Positions 9,709-20,845 of a DNA stretch of 46,060 nucleotides are shown piece by piece. Position numbers and translations under genes: made by a program. Source of the DNA: Comamonadaceae bacterium (GTDB lineage: Bacteria > Pseudomonadota > Gammaproteobacteria > Burkholderiales > Burkholderiaceae_C); NCBI GenBank assembly GCA_027483665.1, contig JAIXUC010000035.1, positions 1 to 46,060 on the forward strand. Reading direction: 5' to 3'. Position 1 is the first letter of the stretch, and each line of letters starts with the position of its first letter. A model generated the notes under the pieces. That model saw only the letters and a list, made by a program, of their open reading frames with translations, searched no databases and was not told the origin of the DNA.

Positions 9709-11033
9709 GCCCCGGCATGATCGGCGCGCTGATGTTCGTCGCCATGTTGGGCTTGATGGGCCTGCGTGTGCCGATTGCTGCTGCCATGTTCATTCCAGGC
9801 GCAGTGGGCTACTGGGCCATGACCAACGACATGGCGTTTTTGAACCAGATCAAAGGCAGCGCCGTGGCGCGCCTGACGGTCTATGACCTGAGCGTCATTC
9901 CGCTGTTTTTATTGATGGGCCAGTTCGCCACCGAAGGCGGCTTGAGCCGCGCGCTGTTTCGCGCGGCCTCTGCTTTTGTGGGCCACGTGCGCGGCGGGCT
10001 CGGCATGGCATCGGTGTTGTCTGCTGGCGCTTTTGGTGCGGTGTGTGGTTCTTCTGTGGCCACCTCGGCCACCATCACCAAAGTGGCCTACCCGGAGATG
10101 AAGGCGCACGGCTACGCGGGCAGTTTGTCCACCGCGACGCTGGCTGCTGGCGGCACGCTGGGCATCCTCATTCCACCTTCGGTGCCGCTGGTGGTCTACG
10201 CCATCCTGACCGAGCAGAACATTGCGAAGCTGTTTGCTGCGGCCATGGTGCCCGGCATCGCCGCGATGCTGAGCTACATGCTGGTCATTGGCTTGCTGTG
10301 CCATTTCAAGCCGCAGTTGGCCACGCGTGCCGACCCAGTGGCTTGGCGCGACCGGGGCGCGGCCTTGCTGGGCGTGTGGCCAGTGCTGTTGATCTTTTTG
10401 GTGGTGTTCGGCGGCATTTACGGTGGCGTGTTCTCGCCCACCGAGGGCGCTGGCGTGGGCGCTGTGCTGGCGGCCGTGGCGGGCATTGCGCAGCGCAAAT
10501 TGGGCTGGGCCGGTATCAAGCGCAGCCTGTTGGGCACGGCCGAGACCAGCGCCATGGTTTTCATGATCTTCCTTGGCGCAGACATGCTCAACGCCTCGCT
10601 GGCGCTCACGCAAATGCCGGCAGTCCTGGCCAACTGGGTGGGGCACCTGGACGTGCCGCCGCTGGCCATCGTGGGCGCCATTCTGTTGATGTACGTGCTG
10701 CTCGGCTGCGTGATGGACGAGCTGTCCATGCTGCTGCTGACCATTCCCGTGATTTTTCCGGCCGTGATGGCGCTCGACCTGTGGGGCCTGTCGCAGGAAT
10801 ACAAAGCCATCTGGTTCGGCGTGCTGGTGTTGATGACGGTGGGCATTGGGCTCATTGCACCGCCCATTGGCTTGAACGTCTACGTGGTGAACTCCATCGC
10901 CCGAGACGTGCCCATGAGCGAAACCTACAAGGGCGTGTTCCCCTTCTTGGCCGCTGACGTGCTGCGCACCTTGGCCTTGTTGTTCTTCCCAAGCTTGGTG
11001 CTGGGTTTGGTGACCTATCTGTTTGCCCGATAA
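9705..11033 (+). CDS. dctM: TRAP transporter large permease (DctM family)
   Basis: This 442-residue polytopic membrane protein with about 12 membrane segments forms the translocation pathway of the TRAP transporter. Typical DctM stretches are the VYDLSVIPLFLLMGQFATEGG region split across helices 2-3, GGLGMASVLSAGAFGAVCGSS, the ILIPPSVPLVVYAILTEQNI loop, GGIYGGVFSPTEGAGVGAVL, and GIGLIAPPIGLNVYVVNSIA near the C-terminus. Length is normal for the family. It overlaps dctQ by four bases and ends four bases before pmdC, so transport and catabolic genes are almost certainly on one transcript. Confidence 0.95.
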   Translation: MSPGMIGALMFVAMLGLMGLRVPIAAAMFIPGAVGYWAMTNDMAFLNQIKGSAVARLTVYDLSVIPLFLLMGQFATEGGLSRALFRAASAFVGHVRGGLGMASVLSAGAFGAVCGSSVATSATITKVAYPEMKAHGYAGSLSTATLAAGGTLGILIPPSVPLVVYAILTEQNIAKLFAAAMVPGIAAMLSYMLVIGLLCHFKPQLATRADPVAWRDRGAALLGVWPVLLIFLVVFGGIYGGVFSPTEGAGVGAVLAAVAGIAQRKLGWAGIKRSLLGTAETSAMVFMIFLGADMLNASLALTQMPAVLANWVGHLDVPPLAIVGAILLMYVLLGCVMDELSMLLLTIPVIFPAVMALDLWGLSQEYKAIWFGVLVLMTVGIGLIAPPIGLNVYVVNSIARDVPMSETYKGVFPFLAADVLRTLALLFFPSLVLGLVTYLFAR

Positions 11034-11037
11034 ACCT

Positions 11038-12009
11038 ATGACAACCATCAAAGCCGCGCTGGCTGGAGCCGGCGCTTTCGGCATCAAGCACCTCGACGCC
11101 ATCGCGCAGATTGAGGGCGTGGAGGTGGTCTCGCTCATCAGCCGCGACCTGGAGAAAACGCGCGAAGTGGCGGCCAAGTACGGCATTGGCCATGTCACCA
11201 CCGAGCTTTCCGACAGCTTGGCCCTGCCCGAGGTGGACGCGGTCATTCTGTGTACGCCCACGCCAATGCACGCCAGCCAAGCTTTGGCCTGCCTGCGCGC
11301 GGGTAAGCACGTGCAGGTGGAAATCCCGCTGTGCGACGTGTTGAGCGAAGGCCAGGCCGTGGTGGCCGAGCAGCAGCGCAGTGGGTTGGTGGCCATGTGC
11401 GGCCACACGCGCCGCTTCAACCCCAGCCACCAGTTCGTGCACCAGCGCATCGCGGCGGGTCAGTTCCACATCCAGCAGATGGACGTGCAGACCTATTTCT
11501 TTCGCCGCAGCAACATGAACGCGCTGGGCCAGCCGCGCTCCTGGACCGACCACCTGCTGTGGCACCACGCTGCGCACACGGTCGATTTATTCGCCTGGCA
11601 GTGCGGCAGCCCCGTGGTGCAGGCCAACGTCATTCAAGGGCCGATCCACCCGACGCTGGGCATCGCCATGGACATGAGCATCCAGCTCAAAAGTGCCAAC
11701 GGCGCCATCTGCACGCTCAGCCTGAGCTTCAACAACGAAGGCCCGCTGGGCACTTTCTTTCGCTACATCGGCGACAGCGCCACCTACATCGCCCGCTACG
11801 ACGACCTGTGGCAGTCCAGCAAAGACGGCAAAGAAAACCCCATCGACGTGTCCAAAGTGGCGGTGTCCATGAACGGCATCGAGCTCCAAGACCGCGAGTT
11901 TTTCGCCGCCATCCGCGAAGGCCGCGAGCCCCAGGCCAGCGTGGCGCAGGTGTTGCCTTGCTACGAGGTGCTGCACGGGTTGGAGCAGCAGTTGTTGCCT
12001 AGCCCTTAA
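11038..12009 (+). CDS. pmdC: 4-carboxy-2-hydroxymuconate-6-semialdehyde dehydrogenase
   Basis: This 323-residue Gfo/Idh/MocA-type oxidoreductase has an N-terminal Rossmann fold (AGAGAFGIKHLDAI) and EIPLCD with the later HTRRFNPSHQ and WHHAAHTVDLF segments of the C-terminal domain. In LigC/PmdC this enzyme oxidises the hemiacetal of the ring-cleavage product with NADP+ to give 2-pyrone-4,6-dicarboxylate, the substrate of PmdD. Length matches LigC (about 315). I chose ATG 11038 (MTTIKAAL); a TTG at 11023 inside dctM is less likely. No strong ribosome site is visible, in keeping with translational coupling to dctM four bases upstream. Confidence 0.93.
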   Translation: MTTIKAALAGAGAFGIKHLDAIAQIEGVEVVSLISRDLEKTREVAAKYGIGHVTTELSDSLALPEVDAVILCTPTPMHASQALACLRAGKHVQVEIPLCDVLSEGQAVVAEQQRSGLVAMCGHTRRFNPSHQFVHQRIAAGQFHIQQMDVQTYFFRRSNMNALGQPRSWTDHLLWHHAAHTVDLFAWQCGSPVVQANVIQGPIHPTLGIAMDMSIQLKSANGAICTLSLSFNNEGPLGTFFRYIGDSATYIARYDDLWQSSKDGKENPIDVSKVAVSMNGIELQDREFFAAIREGREPQASVAQVLPCYEVLHGLEQQLLPSP

Positions 12010-12046
12010 GGCCTTTGCAACCGCTTCACTCCATGGATGGATCAAC

Positions 12047-13051
12047 ATGAAAACCAGACCCCTCGGCTCCTTCCAAGTCAGTGCCATCGGCTTGGGCTGC
12101 ATGAACCTCAACCACGGCTACGGGCAGGCCGTGTCCTACGAGCAAGGCGAGCGCGTGTTGCTGGCCGCTTTGGACGCCGGCGTGACCTTGTTCGACACCG
12201 CGGCGCTGTATGGCTTTGGTGCCAACGAAACGCTGGTTGGGCGCGTGATGAAGCCGCACCGCCAGCGCTTCACGCTGGCCAGCAAGTGCGGCATGCAGGG
12301 CGTGGACCGCGAAGGCGACGGCAAGCTGGTGCGCGTGATCGACGGGCGCCCCGAAACCCTGCGCCGCACCTGCGAAGACAGCCTGCGCCGCTTGCAGACC
12401 GACGTCATCGACCTGTACTACCTGCACCGTTGGGACAAGTCGGTGCCCATCGAAGAAAGCGTGGGTGCTTTGGGCGACTTGGTTCGCCGCGGGCACATAC
12501 GAAGCGTCGGCTTGAGCGAAGTCTCTGCGGCCACCCTGCGCCGAGCCCACGCCGAGCACCCGATTGCCGCCTTGCAAACCGAGTACTCGCTGTGGACGCG
12601 CAACCCCGAGATTGCCGTGCTGCAGGCCTGCCAAGAGTTGGGCGTGGCCTTTGTGGCATTCAGTCCGGTGGGTCGTGGTTTTCTGTGTGGCCCCATCGAC
12701 ACGGCGGCACTGGACGCGAGCGATATCCGCCGCACCATGCCGCGCTTCAGCGCCGAGCACTATGCCCACAACCTGAAGCTGCTGGCCGCCTTCGAGGCCA
12801 TCGCGCGTGAGCTGTCGTGCAGCGCCGCGCAGTTGGCGCTGGCTTGGGTGTTGCAGCGTGGTGAGCACATCATCCCCATCCCAGGCACGACACAAGTGGC
12901 GCACCTGCATGACGACTTGGGCGCGCTGAACTTGGTGTTGTCTGATGAAGTGATGCAGCGCCTGGACGCGCTGTTTGCCCCAGACGCGGTGCAGGGCTCG
13001 CGCTACAACGAGCAGGGCAACCGTGAAGTGGACACCGAGGAATTTGCTTGA
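12047..13051 (+). CDS. Aldo/keto reductase
   Basis: This 334-residue NADPH-dependent aldo/keto reductase is a cytoplasmic (beta/alpha)8 barrel. The catalytic tetrad is visible as D50, Y55, K80 and H127 (TLFDTAALYG, ASKCG, YYLHRWD). The cofactor-binding loop IPGTTQVAHLHDD is near the C-terminus. It is 37 bases after pmdC behind a GGATGGA ribosome site and probably belongs to the same operon. It could reduce an aromatic aldehyde or a side product of the pathway, but nothing fixes its substrate. The last codon overlaps the start of the hydrolase gene. Confidence 0.9.
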   Translation: MKTRPLGSFQVSAIGLGCMNLNHGYGQAVSYEQGERVLLAALDAGVTLFDTAALYGFGANETLVGRVMKPHRQRFTLASKCGMQGVDREGDGKLVRVIDGRPETLRRTCEDSLRRLQTDVIDLYYLHRWDKSVPIEESVGALGDLVRRGHIRSVGLSEVSAATLRRAHAEHPIAALQTEYSLWTRNPEIAVLQACQELGVAFVAFSPVGRGFLCGPIDTAALDASDIRRTMPRFSAEHYAHNLKLLAAFEAIARELSCSAAQLALAWVLQRGEHIIPIPGTTQVAHLHDDLGALNLVLSDEVMQRLDALFAPDAVQGSRYNEQGNREVDTEEFA

Positions 13052-13794
13052 GCGGGCAAGCCCCACCTCTCATCTTGTGCCCTGGTTTGGTGTGCGACGA
13101 CGCGGTGTGGGCACCACAGGTGCAGGCCTTGGCGGGTTTGCGTTTCTGCCAGGTGATGCATTGGGGCCTGCGCGATTCACTCACCGCCATGGCCCAGCAG
13201 GTGCTGGACGAGACCGCATCCCCTCGCTTCGCCTTGGCCGGGCATTCGATGGGTGGTCGCGTGGCGCTGGAGGTGATGCGACTGGCGCCCGAGCGCGTCG
13301 AGCTCCTGGCCTTGCTGGACACTGGTGTGCACCCCTTGCCTGGAGGCACCGCAGGTGATGCTGAGCGCGAGGGCCGCATGGCCCTGGTGGGCCTGGCGCA
13401 GCGCGAAGGCATGCGGGCCATGGGCGCGCAATGGGCGCAGCGCATGGTGCACCCGCGGCACTTGAACACCGAGTTGTTCGAGGCCATCGTGCAGATGATC
13501 GGGCGCAGCAGCCCGGCGCAGTTTTGGGCCCAGCAGACATCGCTGCTGAACCGGCCTGATGCCAGCGCCGATCTGGCCGCTGTTGGATGTCCCACCCTGA
13601 TCTTGTGCGGTGAGCAAGACAGCTGGAGCCCGCCGGCCCAGCACCGCGCCATGCAGTCGCTGGTGCCGCATGCGGCCTTGGAAATCATTCCCGAGTGCGG
13701 CCATATGGCGACGATGGAGGCACCGGGGTCGGTGTCCGAAGCCATGCATCGATGGCTTGTGGCCGATACACCGCGCGCCGCAGGCGGTGGCTGA
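13048..13794 (+). CDS. Alpha/beta-fold hydrolase
   Basis: This 248-residue alpha/beta hydrolase has the nucleophile elbow GHSMGG with S67, a probable acid in the CGEQDSWSP strand and the catalytic histidine in ECGHMATMEAP. It starts with TTG 13048, overlapping the aldo-keto reductase stop in the form TTGA; the family start motif PLILCPGLVCDDAVW follows immediately, so the start is sound. It is probably the last gene of the catabolic operon. A role as esterase for aromatic esters feeding protocatechuate is possible but not shown. The convergent transporter gene ends only 17 bases downstream. Confidence 0.88.
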   Translation: MSGQAPPLILCPGLVCDDAVWAPQVQALAGLRFCQVMHWGLRDSLTAMAQQVLDETASPRFALAGHSMGGRVALEVMRLAPERVELLALLDTGVHPLPGGTAGDAEREGRMALVGLAQREGMRAMGAQWAQRMVHPRHLNTELFEAIVQMIGRSSPAQFWAQQTSLLNRPDASADLAAVGCPTLILCGEQDSWSPPAQHRAMQSLVPHAALEIIPECGHMATMEAPGSVSEAMHRWLVADTPRAAGGG

Positions 13795-13811
13795 TTCGAG
13801 CCTTGCAGGAT

Positions 13812-14693
13812 TCAGTCGGCGGCTGAGGCCAAGGCCTCGCGCGCCAGATGGGCGCGGCGTCGCTCGCTGAGCAGCACGTAAACGCCTGCACCGACCAGCA
13901 AGGCAATGCCCGTGAGCGCGAGCGCATTGGGTACTTCGTCCCAGAACAACCAGCCCAGCAGCAGTGCGTAGAGGATGGCGGTGTAGCGGAACGGCGCGAT
14001 CACGCCCATGTCGCCAGCGCGCGTGCCGGTGATGAGCAAAAAGTAGCCCGCGCAAAGGAACACGCTGGCGCTCGCCAGCAAGGCGAGTTGCTTCCAAGTC
14101 ATGGGGGCCCAGACCTGCGTCAGGCTCCAGGCACCGGCCAGCAGTGTGACCACGATGGCGGTGCTGAGTGTGATGAACAGCGAAGGGATGCTGGCCGGTA
14201 TGGTGCGGGTGGTGATGTCGCGTCCCGCGTGCAGCAAGGTGCCAGCCAGACACAGCAGCGCATAGGCGTTGAAGCCGCTGCTGGAGGGTTGCACGATCAG
14301 CAGCACGCCCAGAAACCCCGTGCCAATGGCCAGCCACTGCACCCAAGCGATGCGCTCATCCAGCAACCACATGGCCAGCACCGTGATGACCAGCGGCGTA
14401 GCCATGTTGATGGCCGTGGCGTTGCCAATGGGCAGGTTGAACAGAGACGTCAGGTAGACCAGGGTGGCCAGCGCATCGAAGGCCGAGCGCTGCAAAACCC
14501 GGGGCTGCACCACATGCGCCAAGGCTTGGCGGCTTTGCCATTGCCCGGTGGCCCATATCAAGGCCAACAACAGCAACGTGGCCATGCAGCCTCGCACAAA
14601 AATGAGCTGGGCTGTGGGCAGTGATTCGCTCACGCGCTTGACCAGCGCGTCATTGATGAGAAAGGCCGCCATGGCCGAAGACATGGCGGCCAT
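13812..14693 (-). CDS. EamA/DMT-family transporter
   Basis: This inner-membrane protein of 293 residues has ten predicted membrane segments arranged as two EamA repeats, typical of the drug/metabolite transporter superfamily. Features include a first repeat ending in the MATPLVITVLAMWLLDERI segment and a second with APFRYTAILYALLLGWLFWDEVP, each with the acidic residue-containing DE motif. I chose ATG 14693; a TTG 17 codons upstream would add an Asn/Val/Arg-rich stretch from a local repeat, and ATG 14684 is also possible. The substrate is not predictable. It is downstream of rpoD on the same strand. Confidence 0.88.
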   Translation of the reverse strand: MAAMSSAMAAFLINDALVKRVSESLPTAQLIFVRGCMATLLLLALIWATGQWQSRQALAHVVQPRVLQRSAFDALATLVYLTSLFNLPIGNATAINMATPLVITVLAMWLLDERIAWVQWLAIGTGFLGVLLIVQPSSSGFNAYALLCLAGTLLHAGRDITTRTIPASIPSLFITLSTAIVVTLLAGAWSLTQVWAPMTWKQLALLASASVFLCAGYFLLITGTRAGDMGVIAPFRYTAILYALLLGWLFWDEVPNALALTGIALLVGAGVYVLLSERRRAHLAREALASAAD

Positions 14694-14761
14694 GCCGCGA
14701 ACGTTCGCGCGGGCGTTGGTTCCGACGTTCACGCGGACGTTCAAGCTGGCGTGGGTTCAGG

Positions 14762-14781
14762 CATGGGCGCTGACGCCCATG
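14762..14781 (-). terminator. Hairpin just downstream of rpoD
   Basis: A perfect 8-bp stem with a 4-nt loop (arms 14762-14769 and 14774-14781) begins 11 bases after the rpoD stop on the minus strand. No run of U follows, so it may be a weak terminator or a 3'-end protecting structure rather than a classic intrinsic terminator. Confidence 0.4.
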
Positions 14782-14791
14782 AAGACCGTAC

Positions 14792-17119
<2,328 letters not shown>

Positions 17120-17372
17120 GGAAGGACCTTTGTCAAACAATCAGAAAAACCGACAGTCGCGGCGGCACGTCAACGCTGTCAGGTCACGGGTACCGCCCGA
17201 GCATTCAGGGGCAGTGTGTTGAGGCAAGGGGGCGAGCGATCAGCGAGAGGTGGGAGACACTGGCTTGCCGTAGCAAGATCGGTGAGAGCCGCAGCCCGCC
17301 GGTCAACGCGTGTTCTTCGGACTGGGTCCGCAAAAACTGCAGCAGTGCCGCGCGTGCCGGATCAACGCTCGG

Positions 17373-17401
17373 ATTATACCTTCGGCGTTTTTAGCTGACG
17401 C
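17373..17401 (-). promoter_or_regulatory. Predicted sigma-70 promoter of rpoD overlapping the dnaG stop codon
   Basis: On the minus strand a perfect TATAAT (17378 to 17373) includes the dnaG TAA stop codon. A GCGTCA hexamer lies 17 bases upstream (17401 to 17396), matching the -35 consensus at three of six positions. Transcription would begin near 17366 and give rpoD an untranslated leader of about 245 bases; the rest of that gap holds no gene that I can recognise. Confidence 0.5.
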
Positions 17402-19206
17402 CACAAGACGTCGAGCTCCTGGTATCGCTTGAGTGCGCTGGGGTCGCTTGAGATGGAAGCTATGGCTTCGCTTTTCTGATGTTCCAACTGCTCCATCAAC
17501 AGGCCATTGAGCACCGAACGAAGCTCTTCTAGGGAACCTCGGTCGTTGGTCGAGACCGGATCCTCCTCGGTAGCGGGCTCGGCGAGGTCACTGGCTAATT
17601 TAACGGCGAGCGCCTCGAACGCCTGGCCTCGCAGCCCCTCGCGCCAAGCTCGCCAGCTCAGCGGGCCGTGTTCTTGTACCTGGCCTTCTAGCCAGGCCAA
17701 CAAGGGTCCGTGTGGCGCAGGCAGTTCGCCCAGCAAGGCGTGGTCTTGCGCCGATAGGTGCTGCCACAGTTGTGGCTCGGTCAACAGCAGACGACAGGCG
17801 TGGTCGGCTCGGCTGCTGGGGCTGGTTCTGGGGTTGCGTTTGGGCAGTGCAGCGTAGGGGCGTTTGGAAGCCGCGCGCTCGGGCGAGTAGGCGGCGGTTG
17901 CGGCAGAGGCGCCCCAGAGTTCCTGAAGCTCTCGATTGGGCAATTGCACCAGTTCGGCGATATCCCCCAGCAGTTGGCGCTTGAGCGCACCATCCGGCAG
18001 CGCCTGCCACAGCGGCTTGGCTTGGCTGGCCAGCAATGCGCGTCCTTCTGCAGAAGACAAATCGCAGCCCTCGCGAGCCGAGTCGATCAAGAAGCGGCTC
18101 AGTGGCGTGGCGTCGCTCACGAAGCGCGCGAAAGCCTCTGCGCCGTGCGTTCGGATGAAGCTGTCGGGGTCGTGTTCTGGTGGCAAAAAAAGAAACTTGA
18201 CGCTGCGCGTATCGGTGGCCCATGGCAGTGCAGCGTCCAAGGCCTTGCGTGCAGCGCGTCTGCCGGCCGTGTCTCCATCGAAGCTGAACACCACGCTGTC
18301 CGTGAAGCGAAAGAGCTTGCGCACATGGTCTGTTGTGCAGGCCGTTCCCAGCGTGGCGACGGCCTGCTCGAAGCCCAACTGCGCCAAGGCCACCACATCC
18401 ATGTAGCCCTCCGTGACCAAAGCGTAGCCTGCGTCTCGGATGGCTTGACGCGCTTCGAACAAGCCGTAGAGCTCGCGCCCCTTGCTGAACACGGGCGTCT
18501 CCGGGGAGTTGAGGTACTTGGGTTTGTCGTCGCCCAACACGCGCCCGCCGAAGCCAATGCACTCGCCCTTGACGTTGCGGATGGGGAACATGATGCGGTC
18601 GCGAAAGCGGTCGTAGCGCTTGTCCGCGTCGCCTTCTTCCCCCGTGATCACCATGCCGCTTTCGACCAATCGGGCATCGGCGTAGTCTGCATACACGCTG
18701 GCCAGGTGGCGCCAGCCGGGCGGCGCGTAGCCCATGCCAAAGCGCTTGGCGATATCGCCCGAGAGACCGCGGCCTTTCAGATAGTCAATGGCTCTTGGCG
18801 CTGCCTTGAGCTGTGATCGGTAGGCCGCAGCCGCCTTTTCCAGCACGTCGAACAAGCTGGTCTGGCGTTCGCGTTCGGCTTGGGCTTTGGCTTTGTCTTG
18901 CGGCGAGCGCTCGTCGTCTGGCACCACCATGCCGACCGAGCCCGCCAAGTCTTCGACGGCTTCCATGAACCCCATGCCGCTGTGCTCTATCAAGAAGCCA
19001 ATGGCGTCACCGCTTTTGCCGCATCCGAAGCAATGGAAAAACTGCTTCGTCGGGCTGACCGTGAAGGAGGGTGATTTCTCTGAATGGAAAGGACATAAAC
19101 CGCTGTAGTTGGCACCGGTCTTCTTGAGCTGAACGTGGCGACCGATCAGCTCGACCACATCGACGCGGGCGATCAGGTCTTGTAGAAAGCCTTGGGGAAT
19201 GGCCAA
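17374..19206 (-). CDS. dnaG: DNA primase
   Basis: This 610-residue replicative primase synthesises RNA primers at the fork with the DnaB helicase. The N-terminal zinc-binding domain has C38, H41, C59 and C62 (LCPFH and FHCFGCG). The catalytic core follows, with the Toprim signatures VTEGYMDVVAL and FSFDGDTAGRRAA. The C-terminal helicase-interaction region is the Arg/Leu-rich last 150 residues. The start is TTG 19206: the protein aligned from MAIPQGFLQDLIARVDVV fits the family, and a GAGG lies upstream. It starts nine bases after the diguanylate cyclase stop. Many relatives have rpsU or a YqeY gene in this position. Confidence 0.97.
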   Translation of the reverse strand: MAIPQGFLQDLIARVDVVELIGRHVQLKKTGANYSGLCPFHSEKSPSFTVSPTKQFFHCFGCGKSGDAIGFLIEHSGMGFMEAVEDLAGSVGMVVPDDERSPQDKAKAQAERERQTSLFDVLEKAAAAYRSQLKAAPRAIDYLKGRGLSGDIAKRFGMGYAPPGWRHLASVYADYADARLVESGMVITGEEGDADKRYDRFRDRIMFPIRNVKGECIGFGGRVLGDDKPKYLNSPETPVFSKGRELYGLFEARQAIRDAGYALVTEGYMDVVALAQLGFEQAVATLGTACTTDHVRKLFRFTDSVVFSFDGDTAGRRAARKALDAALPWATDTRSVKFLFLPPEHDPDSFIRTHGAEAFARFVSDATPLSRFLIDSAREGCDLSSAEGRALLASQAKPLWQALPDGALKRQLLGDIAELVQLPNRELQELWGASAATAAYSPERAASKRPYAALPKRNPRTSPSSRADHACRLLLTEPQLWQHLSAQDHALLGELPAPHGPLLAWLEGQVQEHGPLSWRAWREGLRGQAFEALAVKLASDLAEPATEEDPVSTNDRGSLEELRSVLNGLLMEQLEHQKSEAIASISSDPSALKRYQELDVLWRQLKTPKV

Positions 19207-19215
19207 GACCGAGCC

Positions 19216-20754
19216 TCAGCCGCCCATGACACGGTTCTTGCCCGCGCGCTTGGCCAGGTACATCGCTTCGTCGGCCCGGCGCAAGGCATCGCTGCTCTTT
19301 TCGTCGGCCGCCAACTGCGTGACGCCCGCGCTGAAGGTGATCAGCAGCTTGTCGTTGTCGCGCAAAAAGTACCGCTTGGTCAGTTCGCGCTGCAGGCGTG
19401 TCATGGCCTCGATGCCTTGGTCCAGCGTGGTGTCGGGCATGACGATCACGAACTCTTCACCGCCAAAACGCGACAGCAGGTCTTGCGGGCGCAGGCAGCT
19501 TCGCGCCACGTCGGCCAGATGAACCAATGCCGCGTCGCCTGCGCTGTGACCCAGCGTGTCGTTGATGCGTTTGAAGTTATCGATGTCCAGCATCGCCAAA
19601 CACAGCGGCAACTCACGGCGCTGGGCGGCGGCGACCTCACGCAGCAAGGTCTCTTCCATGCCCCTGCGGTTGAGTACACCGGTCAGTGGGTCGTGGCGGG
19701 CCTGCGTGCTGGCCCGATCAAGCTCTTGTTGGAGCCGATTGACCTCTTGCTCGGCCTGGGTCGTGCGCTCGCGCAGTTGGCGCAACTCGTCGCGGGCAAA
19801 GCCTGCTTCCTTGGCCATGGCACGGGTGGCACCCAGCGCTTCTTGCAGCGCAGGTGCAATGTCGCTGAGGTGCTTGGCCTCTTCGATCTGACGAGCGCAG
19901 TTTTCTATCTTGCCTTGGTAGAGGCTGCTGGCATCGGTCATGGACGACAGCCGCTCGATGAAGGTGGCCAGCATCTGCTTCATCTCGGCTTGCGCCTGCA
20001 GTTGACGGTCTTTGGCCTGAGACTGTTTGAAGATCACGTCTTTCAAGCGCAGCTGCAGGTCGTCCAGACGCCGCACCGTCACGGGCGGGGTAGCCGCAGC
20101 CATCAAAGCTTCAACTTGGCCGCTGAGCCATCGGTCGTCTACCGAAAGCTCGGCGATGTTGCGAAAAATGAGCTGCAACACTTCCAGCAGCATCTGACGT
20201 ACGGTGGTTTGCTCTTCGGCCACGAAATCCAGCCGAAAGCTGAAGTTGCCCAGCATCGACTTCAACACGGCGGTTTCTGGCGCGCTTTGGCGCAAATAGG
20301 CCGACAGGTCATTGGCTTGTGCCGCGATGCGGGTGTCGTCGCCGCCCACCGCGGGCAGCACCGTATCTATCAAGCGTGCAATCTGCTCGCGCAGCTCACC
20401 GCTGAACAAGGGCTGTGTGATGGCCGGGGGCAAACTGGGTTGGCGTTCCGGGGCTGCGGACAGCGCCGTATTGGCCAAGCTCGAGTAAGCCACCAGTGCT
20501 TTCTGAACCGCGATCCAGTTGCGCGCTGCGATGGCGCGCTGCAACTCGCCGACCGCTTCAGCCTGTCCGCCTTGTTGTGCCGGCAGCGCTTCAGAGATGC
20601 GCTGCAAGTGCTCATCTGGAAAAGGCGCGGACACGCGTGTGCCTGAAATCTCGTGCCAGAGTGCTTGGTAGTTTTCTGGCGACGGCACCAGCCGCCGGGA
20701 TGTCAGCAGCTTGAGAGTTTCACGGGCGATTTCTGATGCGTTGCGGTCGGGCAT
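19216..20754 (-). CDS. Diguanylate cyclase (GGDEF domain)
   Basis: This 512-residue protein has a C-terminal GGDEF domain that makes cyclic di-GMP from two GTP. The active-site signature is GGEEF in LLSRFGGEEFVIVMPD. An inhibitory I-site RxxD (RPQD) lies five residues upstream, so product feedback is likely. DPLTGVLNRRGMEE marks the domain start. The N-terminal 330 residues are mostly helical, with a coiled-coil stretch (LRERTTQAEQEVNRLQQEL) before the catalytic domain, and no membrane segment is evident, so the protein is probably cytoplasmic. I chose ATG 20754 (MPDRNASEIARETLKLL); an in-frame extension to 20892 overlaps the next gene. It ends nine bases before dnaG. Confidence 0.93.
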   Translation of the reverse strand: MPDRNASEIARETLKLLTSRRLVPSPENYQALWHEISGTRVSAPFPDEHLQRISEALPAQQGGQAEAVGELQRAIAARNWIAVQKALVAYSSLANTALSAAPERQPSLPPAITQPLFSGELREQIARLIDTVLPAVGGDDTRIAAQANDLSAYLRQSAPETAVLKSMLGNFSFRLDFVAEEQTTVRQMLLEVLQLIFRNIAELSVDDRWLSGQVEALMAAATPPVTVRRLDDLQLRLKDVIFKQSQAKDRQLQAQAEMKQMLATFIERLSSMTDASSLYQGKIENCARQIEEAKHLSDIAPALQEALGATRAMAKEAGFARDELRQLRERTTQAEQEVNRLQQELDRASTQARHDPLTGVLNRRGMEETLLREVAAAQRRELPLCLAMLDIDNFKRINDTLGHSAGDAALVHLADVARSCLRPQDLLSRFGGEEFVIVMPDTTLDQGIEAMTRLQRELTKRYFLRDNDKLLITFSAGVTQLAADEKSSDALRRADEAMYLAKRAGKNRVMGG

Positions 20755-20845
20755 GGGTCGCGTCAGCGGGTGAGTGAAGGCGGCCCGCAAGGTACGGGTC
20801 AGCGGTTCTTGAAGGCGCCGTTCGAGTGTAGCCCTGCGCCGCTTT

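Noticed and set aside
9909-11450. Open frame of 513 codons on the minus strand opposite dctM and pmdC
   Set aside because: It is rich in His/Gln/Arg, has no recognisable domain, and covers two well-supported genes on the other strand.
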